Below are positions 1 to 12,259 of a DNA stretch of 64,000 nt, piece by piece. Numbering within the stretch: the first letter of the stretch is position 1; each line of letters starts with the position of its first letter. The position numbers and the translations under genes were made by a program. The notes beneath the pieces are model-generated. The model was not told where the DNA came from, made no database searches, and worked only from the letters and a program-made list of their open reading frames with translations. This DNA is from Takakia lepidozioides (taxonomy: Eukaryota; Streptophyta; Takakiopsida; Takakiales; Takakiaceae), in the NCBI GenBank assembly GCA_030704615.1, contig CM060732.1, forward strand, positions 53,487,053-53,551,052, read 5' to 3'.

Positions 1-1285
1 CACTAAAGCAACTAGAACCTGGCAACTGTTAGGGGACAGTCTTCCAGAATCTTGTTACTGCTTTTGGTACAAATTCGGCCCATATAATACCTGTTAACAA
101 CACAAAATTCGAAGCATTGATGCAATAGAATCCTGTAAGTGTCATATTCATAAACATTAACTGAGAAAACCCTAAAGTTGCACAGCTAGCAGGTTATCAC
201 CTTCGAGGGACAGCGTTGTTGGACAAAATTGCGTCGAGTAATACTATGTGCACCACTATCGCCCCTCACACATTCCTAACCAGTTTTTTCTTCTAGGAAT
301 CTACATATACGCAAGCTCTTTGTAGCAAGGGCGAGGGCACCTACATGCACTAAAGGGCAGCAAGCATTTGCACTTAGAACAAATGCAGTAGCCCTGCGAC
401 CATTAACCTTGAATATAACTGATCCTAACAGGATGAACATCTCTGTCAGGTGCCAAAGCAAAGCCCGCTCACAACCAACAGTCCATCCACTCACATACGC
501 TGCAGCTGCGGAAAAGAGGGAGAAAGAGAGAGGCAGACAGAGAGCAGAAGTGGGAAACTAAGTTTTAAGATAGAGGAACACCTCACTAACTACTTCAAGA
601 GCCAAACACTTTCTTCGGGAGCTAGGCTTCCTTTCCATCTGTTTTCTCAGAAAACGATCCGGCACCCGATCAAAACTCGCATAATTCTTCCCAGCTTCAA
701 CTCAACATTCATTCCATTTCTTTACTCACTGTTTTCGTGTACATGTCTGAGACAAAAAGTGAGGAGAGGAATGATCGACATACATCAAAAATTGGACAAA
801 AAGACATACCTGAAAGAAGAGTTCTGCCGCTTCAGGACATCGCCACCGCCTTCCTGCATCTCCCTCCCTCTCTCCCTCTCTGTACTGTTCCTAATCAGTC
901 AGTTGAAGCTACTGACCACGGAATTCTACTACAGCGCCCTCCGCAAGCCTAAGAACGTGAGCATCCACGAACATTAGGAAGCATAGTCAGAAACGAGATG
1001 ATTTCTAGATGATAAACCTACCGAGCACTGGAATCTATTGCTCAATGCATTCCTGTGTAACTGTAGTTAGAGAGGCGCAAAGCCCCGGCACCTAGCGGCT
1101 AGTGCGGGCATGATAGTGGGGCAGTGACAGTGGCTGTGTGAGCGCCATGTTGCTCTGCTCTACTGGCGCGCCTTTCCTCCCCCCACTTATTTTAAACCGC
1201 GCTGCAATGCTATTATATATATTATACATGCCAGGACACTGGGACAGCTCACTTCTCAGATTTGTTTCTTCTTAAAAACTATACT
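1..1285. other. Non-coding stretch without a supportable gene
   Basis: No reading frame here has a recognisable domain. The longest (450-977, plus) is serine- and proline-rich with no motif. Pyrimidine- and purine-rich low-complexity patches occur at about 515-550 and 855-890. A TATA-like AT-rich patch at about 1212-1228 precedes no convincing gene. Confidence 0.6.
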
Positions 1286-1530
1286 ATTTGTTTTTTTTTT
1301 TTTTTTTTTTTTTTTGGTTTGAACAGGGATGAGGCCCTGGAAACTTTAATCTGATTATTAGAGGGAAAGAAATTAAAACCCTCAATTACGCCATTAGGCA
1401 CCCTAGTCAGTGAAGGGGGGATCCTGCTACTCTTCATAGTATAGTTCGAAGCCTGGTGCCTTAAACACGTATTTAAGCCGAAAGATCAGAGGTACTTAGT
1501 ACTACTATTATACGTATCCACGAAATCCTG
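1286..1530 (-). repeat. SINE-like retroposon, copy a
   Basis: A T-run at 1289-1315 is the poly(A) tail of a minus-strand insertion. Read on the minus strand, the body runs through a block ending in GGGTTTTAATT shortly before the tail. The same block recurs at 1563-1760 and 2040-2211, and the better-preserved copies near 30.6 and 46.0 kb share it. Further upstream, GGCTTCGAAC (about 1449-1458) resembles a degenerate tRNA-type B box. The 5' end is not resolved. The family identity is inferred from the shared body plus the tail. Confidence 0.5.
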
Positions 1531-1562
1531 CAGGGCGCAATCGTAAGCTGTCTGCTACCTAG

Positions 1563-1760
1563 CATTTTTTTTGGAGAAAGGGGAGGAAGCCGTTTGGAGC
1601 TTTATTATAATTATTGAAGAGAAAAAAATTAAAACCCTTAGTGTGCCCGAAGGCTGCCATAAGGCTGTTCACACGGAACCGTGCAGGATAACTTAGAACG
1701 GTGCTACTCTCTTTCCATACCGGAAGACTCCGAAATCATTGGGCCAAATGAAGGCGGATC
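1563..1760 (-). repeat. SINE-like retroposon, copy b
   Basis: Same orientation and body as copy a. A short T-run at 1565-1572 is the tail, followed on the minus strand by the block containing GGGTTTTAATTTTTTTC. Divergence from copy a is clear, so these are separate old insertions and not a recent duplication. Confidence 0.45.
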
Positions 1761-2039
1761 GACCACTACCAGTGCATGGATCCCCGCACCAGGGTCAAGA
1801 AATTGAGCTCATTGCATGAGCCATAGATCGGGAGACAAATCTTAAGAAAAAGAAGGGAGAGTAATGAGTGGAGAAGGAGGAGAGGAAGGGAAGGGATATT
1901 AAGGAGGGTGAGATGTGGGAGGTTTTTTAACCAGTAGAGGTCGTGGAGGAGGCCCTGACATGCTTCCAATTAATATCTGAGCAGTCCTACTCCGGGGACG
2001 CTGAAAAGGCCGGATCTGAACCCCTGCCAGCATTAAGGA

Positions 2040-2211
2040 GGTCGGACCGCCTATTTGTTTCTTCTTAGAACACTGAATACGGTGTGTGTGCCTGCCTTAT
2101 GGTGTAATGGGGGTTTTAATTTTTTTTCCCCACAATAATTTATAATAAATTTTATCAAGGCTAGAAACCCACTGTTATGTAAAAAATTGAAAAAAAAAAA
2201 AAAAAAAAACT
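2040..2211 (+). repeat. SINE-like retroposon, copy c
   Basis: Plus-strand copy. CCTTATGGTGTAATGG is followed by GGGTTTTAATTTTTTTTCCCC and ends in an A-run at about 2191-2210. It is the same module as copies a and b in the opposite orientation. Three insertions within about 900 bp show a local preference or old nesting. Confidence 0.45.
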
Positions 2212-4015
2212 TAGTACTTTAGTTCAAAATAAGTTCAAATACTTAGGGGAGGAGAGCTCTATAGTTTGCGGTTAGAAAGGGCTGGGGACTTAAGAATGTT
2301 TCCCCAACACGCCTTGGTCTCTACTGTCTCCCCCGGGTGAAAGCACTCTCCAACTGCTTCAGTTTGAAGCCTTACTCTCCCAGATGTGGGAATCTTTCAA
2401 CATTGTTTCTCTCCTTCTATCTATTACCTTCCAACGTTGGGTTAGTCTTATACTTGCGTTAGCGCAAGCATAATTTTCAGCCCTCTAGACCGACTCATGT
2501 GGACCCCTCCAATGGCATTCGGCAATTTAGGAGCATGTTCCTTAATTGAGTAATCAGCCTGCACACAATGATCGTTCGAATTCAAAACTTCCTTTAAATG
2601 TTGAACAACATGTTGTCGCAATGTTAGTGGACATTTCAGCTTTTTTTAGATACACAATTGTGTCGAAAATACAATCGTCTGGAGCAAATTTATAATGTTG
2701 TATGCAGATCAAATTCAAAGAACCTAAAACTAAGTCTATGTCGTTAACTACGGAAACCATATCGTGTATGCATTATATTCTAATAATTTCATGAATTTGT
2801 GTGAGACAAACAATGAATTTCTTAAACATAAAACAATGCACTATTGGCGCATGGCTAATTGCTGAATGTTTATTGCTTATAGCTAATTGCTCAAGAGTAT
2901 TCACGATCAATACATGAACGTAGGATGATACAAGTTGTTGATCACCAAAACATCAAAACATTGAAAACATAAAGCCACCGTTATTTTATTTCTATACAAC
3001 CCAAATTACATAGAACTGTATAGAAAAACAACATGTATTACTACATTTGCAACATACTAATCATCTCCATCTGGGTGTCTTAACATGCTACCATAATTAC
3101 AATGTTGATCTGGCTATCATCACCAAGTTCACTGTATGCGACTGAGGCATCAGCATGACTAATACTGTAAATACCGTCGACACAAATATCTCGAAGTTCT
3201 TTTAATAATTGGCCTTTAGGAAGTTTCATAAGATCGGATCCTGGAATTTTCAAAACAGCTTGAATCTAGTTATTGGAGCGTCCTTCTCATATGCAGATTG
3301 GGTTAGTATGGTACCAAAAGGTTCGAGGAGGGGTCTATACGATATGAACTTGATGCAAATGACCGGAAAGTCTTTGATAATTTTATCAAGGACAAATATA
3401 TATTTTTTAAATTAAGTTACTAGATTTATTTTTATTTTTAAATGAATAAACTTGATATGATATAAAAACATACATATACATATTTGAGGATATTTTTTAT
3501 TGATTGAAAAGAAGAATATACCTACAGAAGGGGGTATTTTTTTAATTATAAATTTTTGTATATTTACATGAGAGTGTTTATAATCTTCAAAAAGTATGTA
3601 CAGAGGGGGTATAAATTATCCAAGCACCCAAATATAGGGGGTTTTTTTATTAATCGACGAACGCACATGGTACGTACATTTCTCGTGAGACAGACGTTTG
3701 AAATGAAAGTATTATTTTTGGTCCTGTTGAAATTCATCGCCAAACTAGTCTTCACTTGGTTAGGTTTAAGAAATTGGTGCACTGCCAAGTCCCTTAGAGG
3801 TACAAAGGCCAAAGGTCCTACTAGGAGGCCCATTACTGAACAAGATTTTCAATAAGGACTGCCTCTTGTTGCAGCTAACTGCCAGAACAGAGTATCTTGG
3901 CATATACTTTCTGAATAAAGCCGATTCATGACACGTCTTCAATACAAAACTCCATGAGCAAGTGTCATTTTGTTTTTCTTTCCATCTCTAGTATAAATTA
4001 TATTGTGGGGAGTAT
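2212..4015. other. AT-rich non-coding stretch
   Basis: The stretch is low in GC with many stops in all frames. The minus frame at 3564-3833 and the plus frame at 3556-3855 overlap each other and match nothing I recognise. It is the left flank of the CACTA insertion and is probably intronic or intergenic sequence of the broken ABCC gene found on the other side of that insertion. This assignment is inferred from the target duplication only. Confidence 0.45.
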
Positions 4016-4044
4016 CACTAGAAGGAAAACGCGGAATAACCACT
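4016..4044 (+). repeat. Left terminal inverted repeat of the CACTA element
   Basis: 29 bp beginning CACTAGAAGGAAAACGCGG; it pairs with 10403-10431 with a single C/T difference. Confidence 0.93.
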
Positions 4045-5934
4045 CTGTCAACCACTCATTTTGCGTGGTAAAAGACATTAAACCACTCTGGCCCTAGAGT
4101 GATGAAGAACCAGTGGATTAGGACAAGTGAGTGGTAAAAAACATTACGTGGCATCAGTGGTTAAGGACAGTGTTCGAACCACTCACGTCCAGGTCCACAT
4201 GTTCGCTGATATGTCACAGTGGTAAATTAACCACTGTGACGTGTAAACTCACCACTGTGACGTGTCAATGATGTGTCACTGAGGTAAACCAACCACTTCT
4301 GACGTGTCACAGTGGTAAACTAACGTGTCATAGTGGTAAAGTAACCACTTCTGTTTTCCAGTGGACACGTGGAAGTCGGTGGTCCGTGGATGATATTGGA
4401 GATTATGTTGACACGTGGCGACACTCTCAGCATAGACACGTGTCATGTGTCGGTGCTACGAAATGGATGGAGTGAAAAATTCAATGACTTCCGAAACCTC
4501 TTGTTGAGTGATCGCGGAATGACTCACAGAGTCATTCTATGAAAACTGAGAATATACAATATCACTCAAACCGTGGTTAAGTGAGTGGATGAGGTCTCTC
4601 AGCAGGTCATTGGAATGATTATCCACATAGTGGTATGTAAGCTGTTTGAATCATCTATGGTGTCTAACAGAGTGGTGTGTAAGTGATTAGGAATACCACT
4701 GGAGGAATTCATATCACTAATACAGTAATATATAGGTGATTACTTATACCACTATAGGAGTGAAAGAAGTACCATTGGGGATTCAAGCTCCACAAAATAA
4801 AATAAAATCCCAGAGAGTAAGTGCTGGAATACTGTCAACAAAATTCAGTCATGATAAAAGTCTGAGCCTAAATTCTACACGGCGTCTCCGCATGCATGCT
4901 AGGAACACTGAACTGTTTTTTTGCCTTCTTCTCATTGCCAGCAATGTCTACGTCCGGGCGAACGAAATTGTAAGCCCTCTTCATGGGTGAAAGTATGTTA
5001 ATGTGTACCACTGACACTCCTGAAAAGGACTAAATTTTGACTGATGGCGTGTTACACCGCGGCGCATGGACATGACATGTTGCGATGAAAACGTGATGAA
5101 ATTGACAGATGATAGTGGGCACCTCAACCCCATCCATCGGATGCTCGTACACCCTCTTGTACACCTCCAATTTTGCTCGTATACCGCTAATTTTGAGTTT
5201 ACGATACTAACTCGACTTCCGTTTGCCACCATTTGTTTTCCCCTCATCGCACCTAAGCCGGGTTTGGTGTGTTTGATGCCTACTTCAGTGCTGCAGATGC
5301 TCGTATAATTTTTAGGAGTTTATTTGATATGTTTTTAATTTTAAAATAATTTACAATGAATGATACACTATTTGTAAGAACTCATTTTGGCCTCAAATTC
5401 AAAATTGGAGGACCTTGTAGCCATTTCAAGGACATGGCCTTCTTCCTTTTCAGTAGCTAAACACTTTTGGTGAAAGAACTATGTTCAAATTTTGAGGTTT
5501 AGAAGTACCAAAGTTTGGTGCCCCTAAGTTATGCATACCACGTAGTAGAAAATTCTTATGATAATGGGTTTTTCTGGTTTTGCAAGTCTACTATCATTTT
5601 TGCATTCTTCCATACCTTACATAAGCACATGAAAATCCTTGATAGGACCTTTACATGTTATGGGTGTGAAAATGAGTCCTAAAGGACTACAACATTTTGG
5701 GACATTTGAACCTTGTGCTATTCAAGACTCTTTTAGGACCCCTTAAACCTGTCAAATCACAAAAAAAATTGTATGGGCATGACAAGAACTTCAAGGGCTT
5801 TCCAATGATATAATGTGTATGTGGTTTCATATTGAACTCAATATCCTAAATTTGGATCGATTGCGCCATATGTGTTGGAAAACAGTTTGTGACATCCTTT
5901 TTGGGTCCTATTAGTGTGCTTTGACCTTCATGTT

Positions 5935-6330
5935 CTTCTCTGGCCAGGGCTGCCAGACTCACATTTGATGTAGATGTACACCAGGGGAATGTTCAGAATG
6001 ACATTTGGTACAATTCCAGCTTTGATAATGTCACCATGAACCTCTTTGGCCCTTCCCACGGTTGTTAGGCTCCCATATGCATATTACAAACACAAATGAA
6101 CATGACCTAGTCTTGCTTCATCCCATCCCACATCATTTGCTCCTAGGTTTCCAAAGCCTTATCTCATACCCATGCTGCACATACATTTTAATCATGGCAC
6201 TCCCAAACACCACATCTTGTTCAGCCACCTCTCTTGATCCTCTTTCAGAAGTTGTGGTCATGGTTGAGGTGCCTGATTTTATCAACTATGTCGCTGCAGC
6301 TGCTACCTTTAGTTGACCATCTACCCATGC
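5935..6330 (-). pseudogene. PPR gene fragment carried in the CACTA element
   Basis: On the minus strand the degenerate reading includes DVVFGSAMIKMYVQHG and IIKAGIVPNVILN, which are the L/S-repeat pieces of a PLS-class pentatricopeptide protein (compare DVVSWSAMLAGYAQQG at about 44.9 kb). Frames change several times and stops interrupt, so it cannot make a PPR protein. Intact PLS proteins act in organelle RNA editing. The same PPR family occurs at 26.9-30.2 and 44.6-45.5 kb. Confidence 0.6.
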
Positions 6331-7130
6331 AGCAGGTTTCTTGTAGCTATTGATCCACATGGAATCATAGGTAATCTGGAGCGTGAAGTCCGGCCCTCTT
6401 GGATGAATCTGGACCCAGACTCTATCCCTGCTCCTTCAGCTATCCACGCCGCTGCACAAATCATGTATACATCTTTGCCTTGCTGCTAGCACCTGACAAT
6501 GACAGCCTAGATTTGCTCTAGGAAACCCCAACTCAACTTATCACTATAGTCAATTGCATCTGCTACTCTCTGTAATCCAACAGGCATTCACCTTTTTGCC
6601 TCGATTGTCTCACCATTGACTGGGGTCAAAAAAATATTTATTCCACAGCTTCTCCTCGTCTCAGCTGTTACCTGTTTCTGGATACTTCTCTGTTGTCACA
6701 TTGGCAATACCATGTCAAAGTCACTCCAAACTATCAAAGGTTCACCCAACCAGCTAACTTGCAGAATTCAACATGAAAATTTAGGGCCAATTCTGATAAG
6801 AAGGAAAAACAGGGTGAAAATGTGTTGAAGAAGGTACATTCATTAGCAGTGCCTGATTTTATCCATTGTGCCGCTGCTGTTGCGGCTTTCAGTTGACCAT
6901 CTACCCATGCAGGTTTCTTGCAACTATTGATCCACAGGGAATTAGAGGTAATCGTGAGCTTGACGTCCCGCCCTCTTGGATGAATCAGGACCGGCCAGAC
7001 TCTACCCCTACTCCCTCAGCTATCCAAGCTCTGCACAAATCATGCATACATCCTTCCCTTGCTATTAGCGGTTGACAATGACAACCTACAATTGTTCTAG
7101 CAAACACCCAACCCTACTTATCACCCATGC
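6330..7130 (-). pseudogene. OSB-like (PDF-motif) gene fragments, two copies
   Basis: Minus-strand sequence at about 6330-6660 and again at about 6850-7130 is the reverse of the clearer copies at 32.06-32.23 and 34.02-34.26 kb. Those copies encode WWDNRGKK, then after an intron PDFK and PAWVDGQLEA. This pattern (WWDNR ... PDFKH ... ALW ... PAWV) is the PDF motif of plant organellar single-stranded-DNA-binding proteins. Both copies are disrupted. Having two diverged copies next to each other suggests an ancestral gene with repeated PDF motifs. Confidence 0.6.
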
Positions 7131-8850
7131 AGAATTCAACATGCATCTCAAGGCCAAGTCTGATGAGAAGGCAAAACAGGCTGAACCGTGCCCTCACCAC
7201 ATTGTCCTTGACCCATGGAGCATTTGACCAACCATCAACCCAAAAGGACCTGTTGTGTGTGTTGTTTGTCTATAGTCAGGTAATGTCGGATTGGTCTGTG
7301 AGAACCACCACGGTCCAGCTGAGCAGGCAGAGATTGAAACACGGCCTGCTAGCTGACTCTCCCAAGAATCTTGTAAACATTAGGAAGAATACCAAATCAT
7401 GGTATTCACAAGAGTCAAGAGCCCACCTTTGCAGGATGGACGAACTTCTTCACATCGTACATTAAAAAAAGCCACGCCTGATGATTGCGGTTGTCCCACC
7501 ATCGTGAAGGATCGGTATAAAACTCATGCAACCTCACATCACGAACGAGCTAACTTGCAGAATTCTACATGAAAATTTAGAGACTACTCTGGTAACAGGA
7601 AAAAACAGGGTGAAATGTGTTGAAGAAGGTACCTTCATGCCGCACGTTCAGCCATCTCCACATTGCCATGGATTCTGCAGGCACCAAGCAAGGCCTTCAT
7701 TTTGCAAACATGTCGACCTCTTTCCCCTTTTCCAGAGCTGCCAGGTAGTGTTCAAAATGACATTAGGTACAATTCTAGCTTTGAACAAGGCACGGCCTGC
7801 TAAGACCAAGCTGACTCTCTCTCTTGCACCAACGAGCTAACTTACAGATTTCAATATGCATATCAGGCCCGAGTCTGATAAGAGGGCAAAACAGGCTGAA
7901 ATAGGTTGAAGAAGAAGGTGCCCTCACGGCCTGCTAAGACCAAACTGACTCTCTCTCTAGCACCAACGAGCTAACTTACAGAATTCAATATGCATATCAG
8001 GCCCGAGTCTGATAAGAGGGCAAACAGGCTGAAATAGGTTGAAGAAGAAGGTGCCCTCACGGCCTGCTAAGACCAACCTGACTCTCTCTCTTGTACCAAC
8101 GAGCTAACTTAACATAATTCAATATGCATATCAGGCCTGAGTCTGATAAGAGGGCAAAACAGGCTGAAATAGGTTGAAGAAGAAGGTGCCCTCACGGCCT
8201 GCTAAGACCAAGCTGACTCTCCCTCTCTTGCACCAACGAGCTAACTTACAGAATTCAATATGCATATCAGGCCCGAGTCTGATAAGAGGGTAAAACAGGC
8301 TGAAATAGGTTGAATCAGGAAATGAATCAGCGGGCTGCTAAGACCAAGCTGATTCTCCCAAGAACCTTGTAAACATCAGGAAGAATACCGTACTAACAGG
8401 AGCCAAAAGCCCACATTTGCAGGATGGACAAACTTCTTCACATCCTACATTAAGGAAAAGCCACACCTTATTGCGATTGTCCCACCATCGGCAAGGATCG
8501 GTAAAAAAACTCATGCAAGCTCTAAAATAGGTCGAAGAAGAAGGTGCCCTCACCACATTGTCCTTGACCTTGTGTCAAGATCCATGGAGGATTTGACTCC
8601 CCATGAACCCAAACGAACCTCTTGTTTGTGCTGCTTGTGTCTGTAGTCTGGTAATGGCGGATTGGTCCATGAGAACCACCACGGTGTAGCTGAGCGAGCA
8701 TAGATTGAAACACGACCTTGAAACATAACCTGCTAAGACCAACCTGACTCTCCCAAAAACCTTGTAAACATCAGGAAGAATACGAAATCATGGTACATCT
8801 AACAGGAGCCAAGAGCCCTCATTTGCAGGATGGACAAACTTTTTCACATC
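7131..8850 (-). pseudogene. Degenerate OSB-like first-exon copies
   Basis: This contains at least two minus-strand copies (about 7440-7510 and 8410-8510) of the exon reading DPSRWWDNRNRKVWLFLN, plus the long flanking sequence that also accompanies this exon at 31.1-32.0 and 44.35-44.58 kb. No frame is open through it. Part of it has been amplified into the 134-bp array listed separately. Confidence 0.5.
7790..8345. repeat. Tandem array, about 134-bp unit, 4 copies
   Basis: The phrase TAAGACCAA recurs at 7801, 7935, 8068, 8203 and 8340, giving spacings of 134, 133, 135 and 137 bp. Units are highly similar over their length, including the GCATATCAGGCC and GGTTGAAGAAGAAGG segments. The unit derives from the OSB-associated repeat that is single-copy at 31.9 and 44.5 kb, so amplification took place inside the CACTA cargo. 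Confidence 0.85.
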
Positions 8851-8851
8851 G

Positions 8852-9340
8852 TACATTGAGAAAAAGCCACCCTTGCGATCGCGATTGTCCCACCATCGTG
8901 CACACCTTTATGCCCCGATTCTAGGGCATGAGTCCCTGTCTGCCCCCTATCCCACCAGCTCCACTCGTCATCATACATTGAGAAAAAGCCACACCTTGCG
9001 ATCGCAGTTGTCCCACCATCGTGCACGCCTTCATGGCCCGATTCTAGGGCTTGAGTCCCTGTCTGCCCCCTATCCCATCAGCTCCGCTCGTCATTGTACA
9101 TTGAGAAAAGCCACACCTTGCGATCGCGGTTGTCCCACCATCGTGCACGCCCTCATGCCCCGATTCTAGGTCTTGAGTCCCTGTCTGCCCCCTATCCCAC
9201 CAGCTCCGCTCGTCATTGTACATTGAGAAAAAGCCACACCTTGCGATCGTGGTTGTCCGACCATCGTGCACACCTTCATGCCCCGATTCTAGGTCTTGAG
9301 TCCCTGTCTGCCCCTATCCCACTAGCTCCGCTCGTCGTCT
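8852..9340. repeat. Tandem array, about 122-bp unit, 4 copies
   Basis: TACATTGAGAAA recurs at 8852, 8974, 9097 and 9219, spacings 122, 123 and 122 bp. Each unit contains GCGATCG(C/T)(G/A)(A/G)TTGTCC(C/G)ACCATC, which is the reverse of the OSB WWDNR exon, followed by a conserved tail. Overlapping frames appear open on both strands only because the unit repeats; I do not call a gene. Confidence 0.85.
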
Positions 9341-10402
9341 CTCATTATCAGACTCGACACTATAAGAAAACAAACACAGCTTTGTCCTGTTTGTCTCTCA
9401 CGATCAAACTCGACACAAAGAAAACAAACAGATGCCACAGTGGCAGGGAAGACAAAAAAAACGGTAAGTCCCCTCTACTCATGACTGGATAGATGAATGT
9501 AGCGATAGATGGATGGATTTTGGGTTTTCCATCAACACACAAACCACTAAAGTTTTTCATATCACCACAGAAGTAATACCAATCACTGGTGTGTATGTAA
9601 TCACTCATGCGTAACCACTAGCCGAGTGGTTCCAGTTACTAAATGGTCTGTAACCACTCACTCTACACCACTCTCAAAGTGGTACCAATCAATGGGGGTC
9701 TTTAACCACTCCAGATCTACGGATACTGTCCCCGTCCACGTGGAATAAATATAGTTCATAATTAAAATATATTTCGAAATAATAAATCTTAAATAAAAAT
9801 TGAATTATTACACGTGGAGTAGCAAGTGGTTTCAATCACCTCCCATCACTCAGGTGTCTTCAACCACTCACAACCCACCACAGAAGTGGTACCAATCACT
9901 CACGTGTATGTACTAACCACTCACAAGTGCCCACTTGAAGAGTGGTTCCAGTTACAAAAGGGTCTTAACCACTCACATTCCACCACTCTACAAGTGGTAC
10001 CAATCACTGGGGGGTCTTTAACCACTCCAGATCTACTTATATTATCCTCGTCCACGTGGAATAATATATTTTGAAATGATAAAAATCTAAAAAAAGAATT
10101 ATTACACGTGGAGTATAAAGTGGTTTCAACCACTTCCCATCACTGAGGTGTCTTTAACCACTCATAATTTATCACTGTACTCATGTCGGATATTATCATT
10201 ATTAATATAAATATTTGGCCAAATATCGAATAATAAATATAAAATTAAATATTACACGTGGATTAATCAGTGGTTGAAACCACTTCCAACCACTCCATAT
10301 GATGCCACCGTGGCATTTCATCGGAATTAACCACTGGCCAGTGGTTACCATTACTTGGAGTGATTTATAGAGTGGTAAAAGACAAGAGTGGTTAAGGGGG
10401 CC

Positions 10403-10431
10403 AGTGGTTATTCCGCATTTTCCTTCTAGTG
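10403..10431 (-). repeat. Right terminal inverted repeat of the CACTA element
   Basis: Inverted partner of 4016-4044; followed directly by the TAT target duplication. Confidence 0.93.
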
Positions 10432-10467
10432 TATCATATTCTGATGGAATAACGTAAGAAAAATTAC

Positions 10468-11600
10468 TTTGAGAAGCTCACTTCCAGTGTGTGCATCAAC
10501 CGCACTGAAAATATCATCAAGTACGTACACATCTACATCTTGGTAGACTGCCCTGGCTAACTGAATTCACTGCTTCTGGCCTCCACTAATGTTGATCCAT
10601 CGCTCTTCAATCTTTGTTTTGTCCCCAAAGGTCATTTGGGCCAGATCTTGCTGCAATGCACACACACGTATCGTCTCCTGGTACTTCGCATAGTCAAGGG
10701 GGCTCCCAAACATAATGTTTTCTTGGATGGTGGCATTCTGAATCCAGGCTAGCTGCCCCACATATGTCATGCGACCTCTCACTTTTACCTGCCACCCCAT
10801 TAGCCAGTTGTTGGTCCAATCCAAAACTCCTTGAAGGATTAGTACAGCTCTAGACTTTGATCCCTATACTGACGAGTAATGTTTATTAATCAGAATTCTT
10901 ATCACGTCAACAAAACAAGAGAATGAGAACATATATATTGCATCCAAAGGAGGCCCAGACAGAAAGAGAGGGAGAAAGAGAAAAGAGAGAAGAAAGCAAA
11001 ACCAGGCTAAATTGCTACTTGAAGAGAGATTGACACCATATTTTGTCATCATAGCCGTATGCCTCAAAGATGAGCACCTTCTCCAAAGACTATAATATCT
11101 CAATCTCTCTGATAAATGTGCAGGGGAGGAGAACTTGAAATGATGTTATGTCTTCAGCTCCGGCTTGGTATATTCTATGCTCATGTTTAACAATGTCCAA
11201 TGGCCCCTGAAAATTCCCAAAGCACTATTGAGTGGTGATGTGGAGAATGGGACAGACAAGTAGGAAGGCAAGAAAAAAAAAGGATGAAAAAGAGCGAAGA
11301 CAGTAAGGAATGAGTACTCATAACACTGTCATGGGCTTCGATCAAGAACAACGACAGACAAAATAGATGAAAATCGCGACCGAAGCCAACAATGCCAAAG
11401 ATTCTTCCATACAAAAGGAGTCTTTGTGAACATCCTACAACAATGTAAGGACAAGCATATTAACACAGTCTAACAGGAGAGATAGTCATATGAGGTAGAG
11501 GCCACAAACCGTGCCAGACTGCTTCGACACCTCTCCCAAAACTGCCGACAGCAGCGCTGATTTCCCTGAGCCCATAAAGAGTGCATCCTCTGGGGTTCCA
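10468..11600 (-). pseudogene. ABCC-type ABC transporter, first nucleotide-binding domain, two exons
   Basis: Exon at about 11,600-11,510 reads GSGKSALLSAVLGEVSKQSG, the Walker A region of NBD1 of a plant ABCC (MRP) transporter. It ends at a GT donor. The next exon, 10,788-10,468, follows an AG acceptor and gives VKVRGRMTYVGQLAWIQN (Q-loop region), ISGGQKQ (signature) and [16 protein letters not shown] (Walker B and D-loop), ending at a GT donor. The phase across the intron fits. A TGA replaces the Arg codon normally right after SGGQKQ, consistent with CGA to TGA. The CACTA element is inserted 34 bp beyond the exon end. Intact relatives are vacuolar or plasma-membrane exporters of conjugates. 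I call it a pseudogene because of the stop and the interruption. Confidence 0.8.
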
Positions 11601-12259
11601 TGTAAGTTCATTTAGCATACACAATAGACCCTGATTTATCCATACGTATATTTCTCAAATTATGTTTGTGACAAGAGTCCCCCGGTTGTCAAATGATTCC
11701 ATCGCTACAATATCTTTGCATGCTACTATTATATATTGTCCGTTCTTGAATCATCAGTCCAAAAACTAACATCTCTACCTGTAATAGTCTAATTGTTTAC
11801 ACCAACATCATTAACATTTTTATTAAATAATACATTTTTAAATTTGATTATTTAATAATAATAATCATCATCATCATCATCATTAATCATTAATTGGTTA
11901 GCCATCCCAATGTTTTGGGTCCAAATATTCATGGATATACATACACGGGATATTTTAAGGAAAAGAAAAAAAATAAAGCCTGGTTTGTTGTTTTAAATAA
12001 TTATATTTAAAAATAATTGAGGCCCAATCTTTTATTTATTTATTCATTTTCGTTAAAGGAAATGAAGCCCATAGATTAAAAGGGTGGATGGGAGGAGAGG
12101 GGGGGGGGAGGTGTCACTCTTTGTAAATGTCCGCTACCACATGCAAACATTGGGGATTTAACAAATACCATGTGTCGTGCACCCAAGCATCGTGCCACAA
12201 TATACATCGCTGTCCAATCACACTTCCTAGCATATAATCCTAGAAAGCCACGCCACAAT
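11601..12259. other. Non-coding, AT-rich with a short ATC microsatellite
   Basis: An (ATC)n run lies at about 11,864-11,885, with AT-rich sequence around it. At about 12,215-12,259 a piece resembling the start of the LTR at 12,601 is repeated. No gene seen. Confidence 0.5.

Larger units (their letters stand above)
4016..10431. mobile_element. CACTA (En/Spm) transposon, complete, non-autonomous
   Basis: The element starts CACTAGAAGG at 4016 and ends CCTTCTAGTG at 10431. The terminal 29 bp are inverted repeats with one mismatch, and both sides carry the 3-bp target duplication TAT (4013-4015 and 10432-10434), as the CACTA superfamily makes. Subterminal zones at about 4020-4740 and 9540-10430 are packed with short repeats of the AACCACT/AGTGGTT type in both orientations, the usual transposase-binding arrangement. 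No transposase is encoded. The interior holds PPR and OSB gene fragments on the minus strand and two tandem arrays, so it behaves as a gene-fragment-carrying CACTA. It sits 34 bp outside an ABCC exon. Confidence 0.92.

Noticed and set aside
450-977. Open frame of 175 codons near the left end
   Set aside because: Low-complexity Ser/Pro/Leu composition, two overlapping frames, no domain or splice context.
8852-9340. Regularly spaced repeats considered as a CRISPR array
   Set aside because: Units are continuous tandem copies without unique spacers, in plant nuclear DNA.
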